Shown piece after piece: positions 53,128 to 60,946 of a stretch of DNA of 64,000 bases (the first letter of the stretch is position 1; each line of letters begins with the position of its first letter). The stretch lies in contig CALUNA010000016.1 in assembly GCA_944321895.1 (NCBI GenBank), forward strand, positions 19,735-83,734, given 5' to 3'. Source of the DNA: an uncultured Bacteroidales bacterium (GTDB lineage Bacteria; Bacteroidota; Bacteroidia; Bacteroidales; Paludibacteraceae). The position numbers and the translations under genes are program-made. The notes under the pieces were generated by a model that saw only the letters and a list, made by a program, of their open reading frames with translations, did not search any database and was not told where the DNA came from.

Positions 53128-55092
53128 TTATTGAAAAGGTTCCCTGTATGTACAGCCTTCTTTCCAGCGGCTGCAACCGTATGCCGTGTTCCCGCGGATG
53201 ACTTTCCCTTTTTTGCAGACAGGGCAAACGGCACCGGCCTTGTCGGCTTTCACATCGCGTATCAGGTCGCGCACCATTTGTTTCAACTCGTTCAGGAAAT
53301 CGATGGCGGCATAGTTTCCGCGGTCTATTTCGCGCAGTTTCTTTTCCCAGCGCCCGGTCAGTTCCGCCGATTTCAGCAACTCGGAATTGATGGTATTGAT
53401 CAGTTCAATGCCCGTTTCGGTTGGAATCAGGTTCTTGCGTTCCTTGCGGATATAATTGCGCTTGAACAGCGTTTCAATAATGGCCGCGCGGGTTGAAGGA
53501 CGGCCTATGCCGTTTTCCTTGAGCGCATCGCGCAGCTCATCGTCTTCCACCAGCTTGCCGGCGGTTTCCATGGCACGCAACAGGGTGGCTTCCGTGTAAG
53601 GTCGTGGCGGTTGTGTCCATTTTTCGTTCAGGACAGGCTCGTGATTGCCCGATTCGCCTTTCTGGAAAGCCGGCAACAAGTTGCTTTCTTCATTTTCCTT
53701 GTTTTCATCCTGTTGCTCACGCGCATATAATGCACGCCAGCCGGCATCCTGTATCTGTTTGCCGGTTGTCTTGAATTCGATTCCGGCCGATTCGCCGATT
53801 ACCGTAGTTGCCGTAAACTTGCAATCCGGATAGAAAGCCGCAATAAACCGTCTGGCAATCAGGTCAAAAACGGTTTTCTCCGTATCGGTCAGCCCTTGCG
53901 GATGTACGCCGGTCGGAATAATGGCATGGTGGTCGGTCACTTTGGAGTTGTCGAAAACCTTTTTTGATTTTGGCAACGGCTTGCCCGACAGCGGTGCCGT
54001 AAAAGCCGCATAATCTTTCAGTCCCTGCAGGATATTCGGGCATTTCGGATAAATATCATCACTCAGAAAAGTCGTATCGACACGCGGATAAGTCGCCACC
54101 TTTTTTTCATACAACGATTGTATCGTCTGGAGCGTGATGTCCGCCGAATAGCCGAATTTCTTGTTGCATTCCACTTGCAGGGAGGTCAAATCGAACAAAC
54201 GCGGCGGAGCTTCCGTGCCTTTCCTGGCCGAAATATCCGTGATGCGAAAAGGCTCGTTCCTGACTTTTTCCAGCAATTCCTGCCCGACCTTTTCATCCGT
54301 AATGGGCGCGATTCCCCTGTTCGTTTCCGTGTTGGCGTTTTTCTTCCGGCTGTTGTCGACTTGGGCGGCCTCTTCGGCCAGTTCCTCATCGCTTTTGCGC
54401 ACTATGGCCGAAAACAAGGTGTCGCGATACCTGGTTTTCAGTTCCCATGACTGTTTGGGAACAAAATGCGTGATTTCCTTGTGCCGATTTACAATCAGTG
54501 CCAGGGTCGGTGTCTGCACCCGCCCGATGGACAAGACCTGCCGGTCGCGGGCATAACGCAATGTATATACGCGGGTTGCATTCATGCCGAGCAGCCAATC
54601 GCCGATGGCGCGCATCAAACCGGCTTCGTACAGGTTGCGGTAGGCGCTCTGGTCCTTCAGGTTCCGGAATCCTTCCTTAATGGCTTCCGGTGTCAGTGAT
54701 GAAATCCAAAGCCGCTCCACCGGGCATTTGCACTGTGCTTTCTGCAGCACCCAGCGTTGAATCAGTTCGCCTTCCTGCCCGGCATCCCCGCAATTGATAA
54801 CCTTGTCGGCCTTCTCCACCAGACCTTTGATAATATTGAATTGCTTTTGTATGCCAGCGTCTTCCGTAACCTTTATGCTGAAACGTGCCGGAATCATGGG
54901 CAGGCTGCCCAGTGTCCAGTTTTTCCATTGTTCCGTGTATTCGTGCGGCTCAAGCAGGCTGCACAAATGCCCGAATGTCCAGGTTACCTGGTATCCGTTT
55001 CCTTCCATATAACCGTCGCGACGGTTGTCGGCCCCAAGAACCTGCGCAATGTCCCTTGCAACGGATGGTTTTTCGGCAATACAAACAATCAT
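53128..55092 (-). CDS. topB: DNA topoisomerase III-type enzyme TopB
   Basis: A 654-residue type IA topoisomerase. The Toprim domain starts MIVCIAEKPSVARDIAQVLGA and includes the GDAGQEGELIQRW metal site. The active-site tyrosine is Y335 in ATYPRVDTTFL, and SIGRVQTPTLALIVNRHKEI precedes it. A C-terminal zinc-finger-like motif (CPVCKKGKVIRGNTAYGCSRWKEGC) ends the protein. It decatenates and relaxes underwound DNA. Bacteroidetes often carry extra topB copies on mobile elements, but this one sits between mazG and a sulfatase without other conjugation genes, so a chromosomal copy is more likely. Confidence 0.94.
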   Translation of the reverse strand: MIVCIAEKPSVARDIAQVLGADNRRDGYMEGNGYQVTWTFGHLCSLLEPHEYTEQWKNWTLGSLPMIPARFSIKVTEDAGIQKQFNIIKGLVEKADKVINCGDAGQEGELIQRWVLQKAQCKCPVERLWISSLTPEAIKEGFRNLKDQSAYRNLYEAGLMRAIGDWLLGMNATRVYTLRYARDRQVLSIGRVQTPTLALIVNRHKEITHFVPKQSWELKTRYRDTLFSAIVRKSDEELAEEAAQVDNSRKKNANTETNRGIAPITDEKVGQELLEKVRNEPFRITDISARKGTEAPPRLFDLTSLQVECNKKFGYSADITLQTIQSLYEKKVATYPRVDTTFLSDDIYPKCPNILQGLKDYAAFTAPLSGKPLPKSKKVFDNSKVTDHHAIIPTGVHPQGLTDTEKTVFDLIARRFIAAFYPDCKFTATTVIGESAGIEFKTTGKQIQDAGWRALYAREQQDENKENEESNLLPAFQKGESGNHEPVLNEKWTQPPRPYTEATLLRAMETAGKLVEDDELRDALKENGIGRPSTRAAIIETLFKRNYIRKERKNLIPTETGIELINTINSELLKSAELTGRWEKKLREIDRGNYAAIDFLNELKQMVRDLIRDVKADKAGAVCPVCKKGKVIRGNTAYGCSRWKEGCTYREPFQ

Positions 55093-55107
55093 ACGTGAAT
55101 TTTCCGG

Positions 55108-55115
55108 CAAAGGTA
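55108..55115 (-). promoter_or_regulatory. -7 box of topB-mazG
   Basis: The minus strand reads TACCTTTG, 15 bases before the topB start at 55092. No -33 element is evident. Confidence 0.5.
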
Positions 55116-55245
55116 CGAATAAAGCCCGAAACGGAATAGCTAAATTTTATTGTCTGCAAAACCGATTCTCCGTTTCCCATTCACATTTCCACAAGGAAAA
55201 TTATGACACATACGTACAGAAAAGGGGAGATTTTCGTACAACCTG

Positions 55246-55276
55246 TTGGCAGAAAAAGGGAATTAATCTACTTTTG
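55246..55276 (+). promoter_or_regulatory. Promoter of the second sulfatase
   Basis: TTG at 55246-55248 and TACTTTTG at 55269-55276 are 20 bases apart, giving a leader of about 30 bases. The CTATTTTA operator elements of the glycosaminoglycan locus are absent here. Confidence 0.55.
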
Positions 55277-55306
55277 TATAACATTCATTTTTTTATTTAC
55301 GCACAC

Positions 55307-56860
55307 ATGAAAAACAGTTTATTGATTGGCTGCGGCATTGGCAGCTGCATGTTGGTTTCCTGTACGGGCAACCAAAAGAAAAAGGCCGATATGGTTTTAC
55401 CTCAAACACCCAACGTCATTTTTATCGTTGCCGACGATTTAGGCTATGGCGATTTGGGATGTTATGGCGCCACACGCGTTCAAACACCGCACGTGGACAG
55501 TCTTGCCGCTTCCGGAATCCGTTTTACGGATGCGCATGCAGTAGCTGCCACGAGCACACCATCGCGTTATTCACTGTTTACCGGCCATTACAGCTGGCGA
55601 CGCAACGATACAGGCATAGCTCCCGGCGATGCGGGAATGATTATCCGTCCTGAGCAGACCACGATTGCCGACATGTTCAAACAAGCCGGTTATATGACCG
55701 GAGCCATTGGCAAATGGCATTTAGGATTGGGCGATACGACCGGTTCGCAGGACTGGAACAAAACCGTTGCTCCCGGACCGAGCGAGATTGGTTTCGATTA
55801 CTCTTATTTGATGGCTGCCACGGGCGACCGCGTGCCGTGTGTATGGATGGAAAACCAGATGGTCGCCAACTACGATCCGGATGCACCGATATTTGTAAGC
55901 TATAGCACACCTTTCCCCGGCGAACCGCTGGGACGGGAACATCCGGAAATGCTCACCAAGTTACGCCCATCGCCCAACCAGGGACACAGCGATGCGATTG
56001 TGAACGGAATTTCGCGTATCGGCTATATGAAAGGTGGCGGCAAAGCCCTGTGGCAGGATGAGAACATAGCCGACACGATAGCCGCCAAGGCCGTGCAATT
56101 TATCCGCCAGGCAGACAAGCCTTTCTTCCTGTACGTGGGCACCAACGATGTGCATGTGCCACGCTATCCGCACGAACGTTTCCGCGGAAAAAGCGGCATG
56201 GGCTACCGCGGTGATGCCATTCTGCAATTTGACTGGACAGTAGGCCAGATCATGCAGGCCCTGAAAGACAAAGGCATATTGGAAGAAACCCTGGTGATTC
56301 TGACCAGCGACAACGGACCGGTACTTGACGATGGATACATGGACCAGGCAGTCGAGCTGGTCGGTGACCACAAGCCATGGGGCAATTTCCGCGGAGGCAA
56401 ATACAGCATCTTCGAGGCTGGGACACGCATTCCGTTCATTGTAAGCTGGCCGACACAAGTGAAACCTGCCGTTTCGGACGCTCTGGTTTCACATATCGAC
56501 CTGTTTGCATCCATGGCAAAACTTGTGGGTGAAACTGTTGCCCCCGATGCAGCCACAGACAGTCAGGAACATCTTGCCACACTTCTGGGAACCGATACGG
56601 CCGGAAGGGAATATGTAATAGAAGCCGCCTCGTCGCTGTCCATCACGGACGGAGAATGGAAATACATCAGCCCGAACAATTATCCATCGTATTACGAATA
56701 CACGCAAATAGAATCCGGCAACTCAACGGAAGAACAGTTGTATCACTTGAGCGAGGACATGGGTGAGCAACACAATGTCGCTTCCGAATATACGGAAAAG
56801 GTGGCCGAACTCAAAGCCTTGCTTGAACAGGAAACCGCCAAAGGATATATGCTGGAATAA
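55307..56860 (+). CDS. Serine-type S1 family sulfatase, lipoprotein (second copy)
   Basis: A 517-residue arylsulfatase-fold enzyme with lipoprotein signal MKNSLLIGCGIGSCMLVSC. The metal site begins VIFIVADDLGYGDLGCYGA. The modification motif is S83-T-P-S-R87 within AVAATSTPSRYSLFTGHY, again the serine form. AIGKWHLG, TNDVHVPRYPHERF and LTSDNGPVLDDGYMD complete the site. It is distinct from the sulfatase at 7248 and belongs to a different S1 subfamily by overall look (closer to the GKWHLG-type enzymes). It has its own promoter and terminator, lies inside the candidate invertible segment, and points toward locus B. Substrate unknown; a glycosaminoglycan or mucin glycan is plausible. Confidence 0.92.
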   Translation: MKNSLLIGCGIGSCMLVSCTGNQKKKADMVLPQTPNVIFIVADDLGYGDLGCYGATRVQTPHVDSLAASGIRFTDAHAVAATSTPSRYSLFTGHYSWRRNDTGIAPGDAGMIIRPEQTTIADMFKQAGYMTGAIGKWHLGLGDTTGSQDWNKTVAPGPSEIGFDYSYLMAATGDRVPCVWMENQMVANYDPDAPIFVSYSTPFPGEPLGREHPEMLTKLRPSPNQGHSDAIVNGISRIGYMKGGGKALWQDENIADTIAAKAVQFIRQADKPFFLYVGTNDVHVPRYPHERFRGKSGMGYRGDAILQFDWTVGQIMQALKDKGILEETLVILTSDNGPVLDDGYMDQAVELVGDHKPWGNFRGGKYSIFEAGTRIPFIVSWPTQVKPAVSDALVSHIDLFASMAKLVGETVAPDAATDSQEHLATLLGTDTAGREYVIEAASSLSITDGEWKYISPNNYPSYYEYTQIESGNSTEEQLYHLSEDMGEQHNVASEYTEKVAELKALLEQETAKGYMLE

Positions 56861-56880
56861 GGACAACCGGCTATAAACAG

Positions 56881-56918
56881 GCAGCCAGAAGTGAAATCCA
56901 CTTGCTGGCTGCTTTTTT
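56881..56918 (+). terminator. Terminator of the second sulfatase gene
   Basis: Stem GCAGCCAG/CTGGCTGC, extended by AAGTG/CACTT across one unpaired base, followed by six T residues, 20 bases after the stop. Confidence 0.88.
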
Positions 56919-57064
56919 GTATAACAAATCCGACCATATTCCATAACCAGCGGCTGTTAAAAACGGAAACATCCGTATAAACCGCTACATGCCTTTGCTG
57001 CCGGACATTTCATGCAGAATGGCGGACGGCTGCATGAAAAGGCTGGCCTCTGAACCTTCTCCCA

Positions 57065-57152
57065 AAACGTATATACGATTTGATTAAAAGGTATATAGGA
57101 ATTGATAAAAAGGTATATACCTTTTGTCCAAAAAGTATATACCTTTTTCTTG
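57065..57152. repeat. Four direct 22-bp repeats with GTATATA core
   Basis: GTATATA occurs at 57069, 57091, 57113 and 57135, exactly 22 bases apart each time, and each core is preceded by AAAC, AAAG, AAAG or AAAA. The third and fourth units continue CCTTTT, making GGTATATACC palindromic. The array lies in the 370-base gene-free stretch between two convergent terminators (56881-56918 and 57167-57201), so it is not an obvious operator for either gene. No coding frame runs through it. Possible roles are a protein array site, a regulator titration site or a recombination accessory site. Confidence 0.8.
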
Positions 57153-57166
57153 CAATGTCAAAAACA

Positions 57167-57201
57167 AAGACAACGTACCAAAATTTCTGATACGCTGTCT
57201 T
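57167..57201 (-). terminator. Terminator of locus B
   Basis: On the minus strand a stem AAGACAGCGTA/TACGTTGTCTT (one mismatch) is followed by TGTTTTTG, 31 bases past the last locus B stop codon. Confidence 0.75.
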
Positions 57202-57231
57202 GTCTTTATTGGAACAATTCAATTGTCCTTC

Positions 57232-59256
57232 TTAGAACAACATCATTGAAGTCGGCTGCAGGACATGTTGTTTGCGTTCCTTATAGATATTCCTGTCTTG
57301 AACGGACAGTTTGTTTCCACGCGTTTCTTCTTCCATGACAATCTGCCCATGGGCACGTACGGACTTAGCTGATTTGGCTACTCCCTTCTTGGTCGATACC
57401 GGCGTGAAGACAATGTTGTAATAACCATCGGCATAACCTCCGGCGGCCTTGCTTTCAATAACATAACCTACGGCAGCAGACAAATCATCAACGAACAGGT
57501 TACCGGAAACGCCGACACCAAAGTCAAGAAGTGCACTTCCACTCGGTTGGCGCGTAGTCTTATCAACAGTCAACAAAGCCATGTCATACAAGGTACCACC
57601 CATGTTAAAGTCAGCCAAAGTTTGGGGAGCTATCGACATGATGGAATATTCAGCATCGAATGCTGCATAAATTTCTTCTGCAAAGTCCACTCCCGTTATT
57701 ACTAACGAATCATTGTTGGCACCGTATTTTTCTATCTTTACTTCCATTTCCGCATCGGTTCCATCTTCAAATAGCGTATATCCTGTCATGATAAAGTCTC
57801 CGCAGAAATCATCCATGCTGAATGAAATAGCATCTTTAGAATAATAAAACACCTCCTTGAAATCACCCAAGGCCGTACCATCCGCATAATGGAAAGATAT
57901 GCCGAAAGTGTATGTTTCCACTCCGTTCGGGGCTTTTGCCATACCGGTTGCTATCTTGCTGCTCACTGACATGTAAATTTTCTGCCCGAAAATTTCCAAG
58001 CCGACAGGCTGGTTGGACGGGATTGTCAATCTGCCAGATGTTTCATCATAATAGAATGCCAAACCATAACCATCTACATACAAGTCAGACAAATAATACA
58101 GATTCTTGTATTCGCTGTTTTCATTCTCAGCATCTATATCGATAGCCTTGGCAAATGATTGCTTCCAACTCTGTTCCTGCATTTCGGAGGAGAACTCACT
58201 GATTGCACCGGAGATAGGCTCATAGTCCACTTCATTGTAATCTTCAATAACAGCGCTTGCTTTCAAATAGGCTTCTTTAGTCAAATAAATCGTCGTGACA
58301 GCAGCAGATGGGAAAGCTCCACCATTTTGAAAATTAGCCATACTTGAAAACAATGAATTTGCCCCGAAAGTAATTATGTCATCTTTGACTGTCCCTAATG
58401 GATATTTATCGATAGTAATTGATGGATCAGATAGATATCCATATATAGAACCACCTGAAATCATGCCATATCCCCAATCCATACCCAATGCAAATGGTTC
58501 CATCGATGCTGTGTCATTCTGAACAATTATAACCATATTGTAATCCTTGGATTTATCCACATCCCCCGGATAATTATGCGGGTAACCACCAAAAATACCG
58601 TCCGCATCTGCTATGGCCTCCGGCTCTGCAGCACTTGGATCTTTATACTCCGGCAAGGTCGTGTATGGATTCAGGAAACGGTACTTGATTATGCCATCAC
58701 CTAATTCTGCTTTTTTATAGTTTACATAGAAAGCAGCTGGCGGAGTATTAAAGAAATTTGCAACCAAACCATCAATCATGACACCCGGTGCTTTTGCATC
58801 TTCCCATTTTATCAATGTAACCGAAGTTGCAACATACAGATTGGTCATATATGGGTTTACATAATCAGCGCCTGATACACTCAGTTTCAAGTTATACGTA
58901 ATACCATCCTTTGCATCAGGAAAAGTCACTTTAAAAGTAGCCACAGTGTCATTGGCAGCAAAATGTACGCTGTCAGGAACAACGAATACGCTACTGTCAT
59001 TGACATCCACCGTGATAGGAACTGCAACAGCAGTGCCTACTTTGGTACGGCTCATGGCCAATGTGATTTCCCGCGTGGCCGTTGGTTCCATTTCATAGAC
59101 CGATTTATTGTATTTTTCACTTAAGGGGAAAGATATACCCAAGCAATTTTCCGGAACAGCTGGTGCCGGTCCTTGCTGTTCAACCACGTCTTCACAGGAA
59201 GCAAATGTCAATGCAAAAACTCCCAATGCAAGCAAAATCTTATTTACTGATTTCAT
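57232..59256 (-). CDS. Large surface lipoprotein of locus B, paralogue of the 41686 gene
   Basis: A 674-residue lipoprotein (MKSVNKILLALGVFALTFASC). The first ~140 mature residues form a Calx-beta/BACON-like beta sandwich (AVPITVDVNDSSVFVVPDSVHFAANDTVATFKVTFPDA) equivalent to that of the locus A lipoprotein. The rest (~145-674) is beta-rich, repeatedly aromatic and unassigned, and is much longer than in locus A. It likely acts as the surface glycan-binding partner of the locus B SusCD pair. The ATG at 59256 follows another in-frame ATG at 59262; either is possible. It is the last gene of the leftward operon. Confidence 0.75.
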   Translation of the reverse strand: MKSVNKILLALGVFALTFASCEDVVEQQGPAPAVPENCLGISFPLSEKYNKSVYEMEPTATREITLAMSRTKVGTAVAVPITVDVNDSSVFVVPDSVHFAANDTVATFKVTFPDAKDGITYNLKLSVSGADYVNPYMTNLYVATSVTLIKWEDAKAPGVMIDGLVANFFNTPPAAFYVNYKKAELGDGIIKYRFLNPYTTLPEYKDPSAAEPEAIADADGIFGGYPHNYPGDVDKSKDYNMVIIVQNDTASMEPFALGMDWGYGMISGGSIYGYLSDPSITIDKYPLGTVKDDIITFGANSLFSSMANFQNGGAFPSAAVTTIYLTKEAYLKASAVIEDYNEVDYEPISGAISEFSSEMQEQSWKQSFAKAIDIDAENENSEYKNLYYLSDLYVDGYGLAFYYDETSGRLTIPSNQPVGLEIFGQKIYMSVSSKIATGMAKAPNGVETYTFGISFHYADGTALGDFKEVFYYSKDAISFSMDDFCGDFIMTGYTLFEDGTDAEMEVKIEKYGANNDSLVITGVDFAEEIYAAFDAEYSIMSIAPQTLADFNMGGTLYDMALLTVDKTTRQPSGSALLDFGVGVSGNLFVDDLSAAVGYVIESKAAGGYADGYYNIVFTPVSTKKGVAKSAKSVRAHGQIVMEEETRGNKLSVQDRNIYKERKQHVLQPTSMMLF

Positions 59257-59298
59257 AATCATCTTACTATTAGTTGGTTTTTATTCTTCTAAAGATTG

Positions 59299-60927
59299 TC
59301 ATTTCGAACCCTCGTTCCATACCTCATAAAGGCCAGTCGGATCTGGGTTTTCATAACCAATAAGTGCAGAGTTGTTGTTCTTTTCACTCTGAACAATGCA
59401 GATATTCATCCATGCCGGACGTCCTTTCGTGTTAAAGCGGGCATCCGAACGGAAGTTTGTACCTTTATAACCACGTTCTACAGACATATTCAGACGTTTT
59501 ACATCGAAGAAAGTCAGGCCTTCGCCCCAAAGTTCAATACGTTTTTGGAAAACGATTTCATCAATCAACTCATCTCCGGTCGCATTGCACGAATAGGCCG
59601 GATCGCGATATGTCTTCATAAACGTTGTCAGCAAATTGACAGCCTCGCCGTCATTCAGGTGGGCGGCAGCCTCTGCTTCGATAAAGTACATTTCCTCAAC
59701 ACGCATTAACGGATAAGCGGTTGCGGCGCCTACGGTGTAATCATCGCAGTTGCCTTCAGCCGGACGGAACTTGAGAGATGCATATTCTGTAAGACGGTCA
59801 CCGAAATCCCCGAATTGCGAAGATGTCAGGAAAGAGCTCTGTCCTGCCAACATGGAACCTTCCGGGGCAACCCACATTTTTTTACGGAAATCCGTATCAT
59901 TAAGCCTATCATACAACTCTGCCCCAATCATTATAAAAGGTTCTTGTGATGAATAGCCAAACGATGTTTCGTTCGACATCCAGGATGCCCAGTTTAAGAT
60001 ACCGATTTTAACCAAGTTGTCTTCTGAAACCATTTGCGAACCCCACATCCAGCATGAGATATCGTTGAAACCAGAAGTCGTATTCAGGCATTGGTTTTCC
60101 GTCATTGGCTTTGTTTTAGTTTCATTAATGGCCTTGCGAGCAAATTCCTTGGCTTCTTCGTACTGGCCCAACCACATATAATAACGGGCTTTCAAGCCAT
60201 ACACTACATCCAGATGAGGCATGGTTTTGGACGTCGCCTTATAATACTTCATATTGTTCTGAGCAGAATCCAAGTCTGCCAAAATAAACTCAGCCATTTT
60301 TTCACGGCTGACACGCGGATTGTTACGCGACTGCTCTTCCGTGATGCCTTCGCGGACAATAGGAACGGTCAGATTTGTCACATCGTTACCTGCCGCGTTG
60401 ATTCCGGAAGTTTTATCATTTGGCAGGAACTCATACATCTGGGCCATGTCCAAATAGAAGAAAGCGCGGAAAGCATAGGCTGCAGCCAGATAACCTTTCT
60501 GGAGTTCGGAAGCGGTTTCATAATTGATAGCCCCGATTAATTTATTGGCAGTCAGCACAGATTGCCAGTAATAGTTCCAGATAAACTGTGCATATACATA
60601 CGATTCACCTTGGTAGCTGTTAATTTCCCAATCGGTGTACCAGTCGTAACCAGAACTGATGACAGCCATATCTGCAGTCATAATATCACGGATATGCATA
60701 ATAGAACCATATCCCCAGTCCCAGTGGAGATCACGGCTGACTACTTCCAAAACATTCAGACTTGCAGGGATAGCATTCAGCATGGATTCTGTGGCCATAT
60801 TCGAAGAAGCCAGCTGGTCTTCTGTCGCAACACTTGTCGGAAAAGTTTCTTCAATACAACCTGTTGTACCCAACAACAGTGCGGAGAAACAGATTCCTGC
60901 GAATAAATTCACTAAATTCGTTTTCAT
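59299..60927 (-). CDS. SusD/RagB-like surface lipoprotein (locus B)
   Basis: A 542-residue SusD homologue with lipobox GTTGC followed by IEETFPTSVATEDQ. Family helices include FIWNYYWQSVLTANKLIGAINYETASELQKGYLAAAYAFRAFFYLDMAQMYEF and IDEIVFQKRIELWGEGLTFFDVKRLNM. The start at 60927 gives a proper lipoprotein signal (MKTNLVNLFAGICFSALLLGTTGC). It lies 19 bases downstream of the SusC stop. The WGEGLTFFDVKRLN block parallels WGEGFIFYDIMRLK of the locus A SusD, showing the two loci are related but well diverged. Confidence 0.94.
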   Translation of the reverse strand: MKTNLVNLFAGICFSALLLGTTGCIEETFPTSVATEDQLASSNMATESMLNAIPASLNVLEVVSRDLHWDWGYGSIMHIRDIMTADMAVISSGYDWYTDWEINSYQGESYVYAQFIWNYYWQSVLTANKLIGAINYETASELQKGYLAAAYAFRAFFYLDMAQMYEFLPNDKTSGINAAGNDVTNLTVPIVREGITEEQSRNNPRVSREKMAEFILADLDSAQNNMKYYKATSKTMPHLDVVYGLKARYYMWLGQYEEAKEFARKAINETKTKPMTENQCLNTTSGFNDISCWMWGSQMVSEDNLVKIGILNWASWMSNETSFGYSSQEPFIMIGAELYDRLNDTDFRKKMWVAPEGSMLAGQSSFLTSSQFGDFGDRLTEYASLKFRPAEGNCDDYTVGAATAYPLMRVEEMYFIEAEAAAHLNDGEAVNLLTTFMKTYRDPAYSCNATGDELIDEIVFQKRIELWGEGLTFFDVKRLNMSVERGYKGTNFRSDARFNTKGRPAWMNICIVQSEKNNNSALIGYENPDPTGLYEVWNEGSK

Positions 60928-60946
60928 ATCTATAATCATGTAATTT

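Noticed and set aside
53128..55092. topB as a marker of an integrated conjugative element
   Set aside because: No tra genes, relaxase, integrase or attachment repeats accompany it; the neighbours are housekeeping genes.
57065..57152. The 22-bp repeats as a CRISPR array
   Set aside because: The repeat units are contiguous, with no spacers between conserved repeats, and no cas genes are present.
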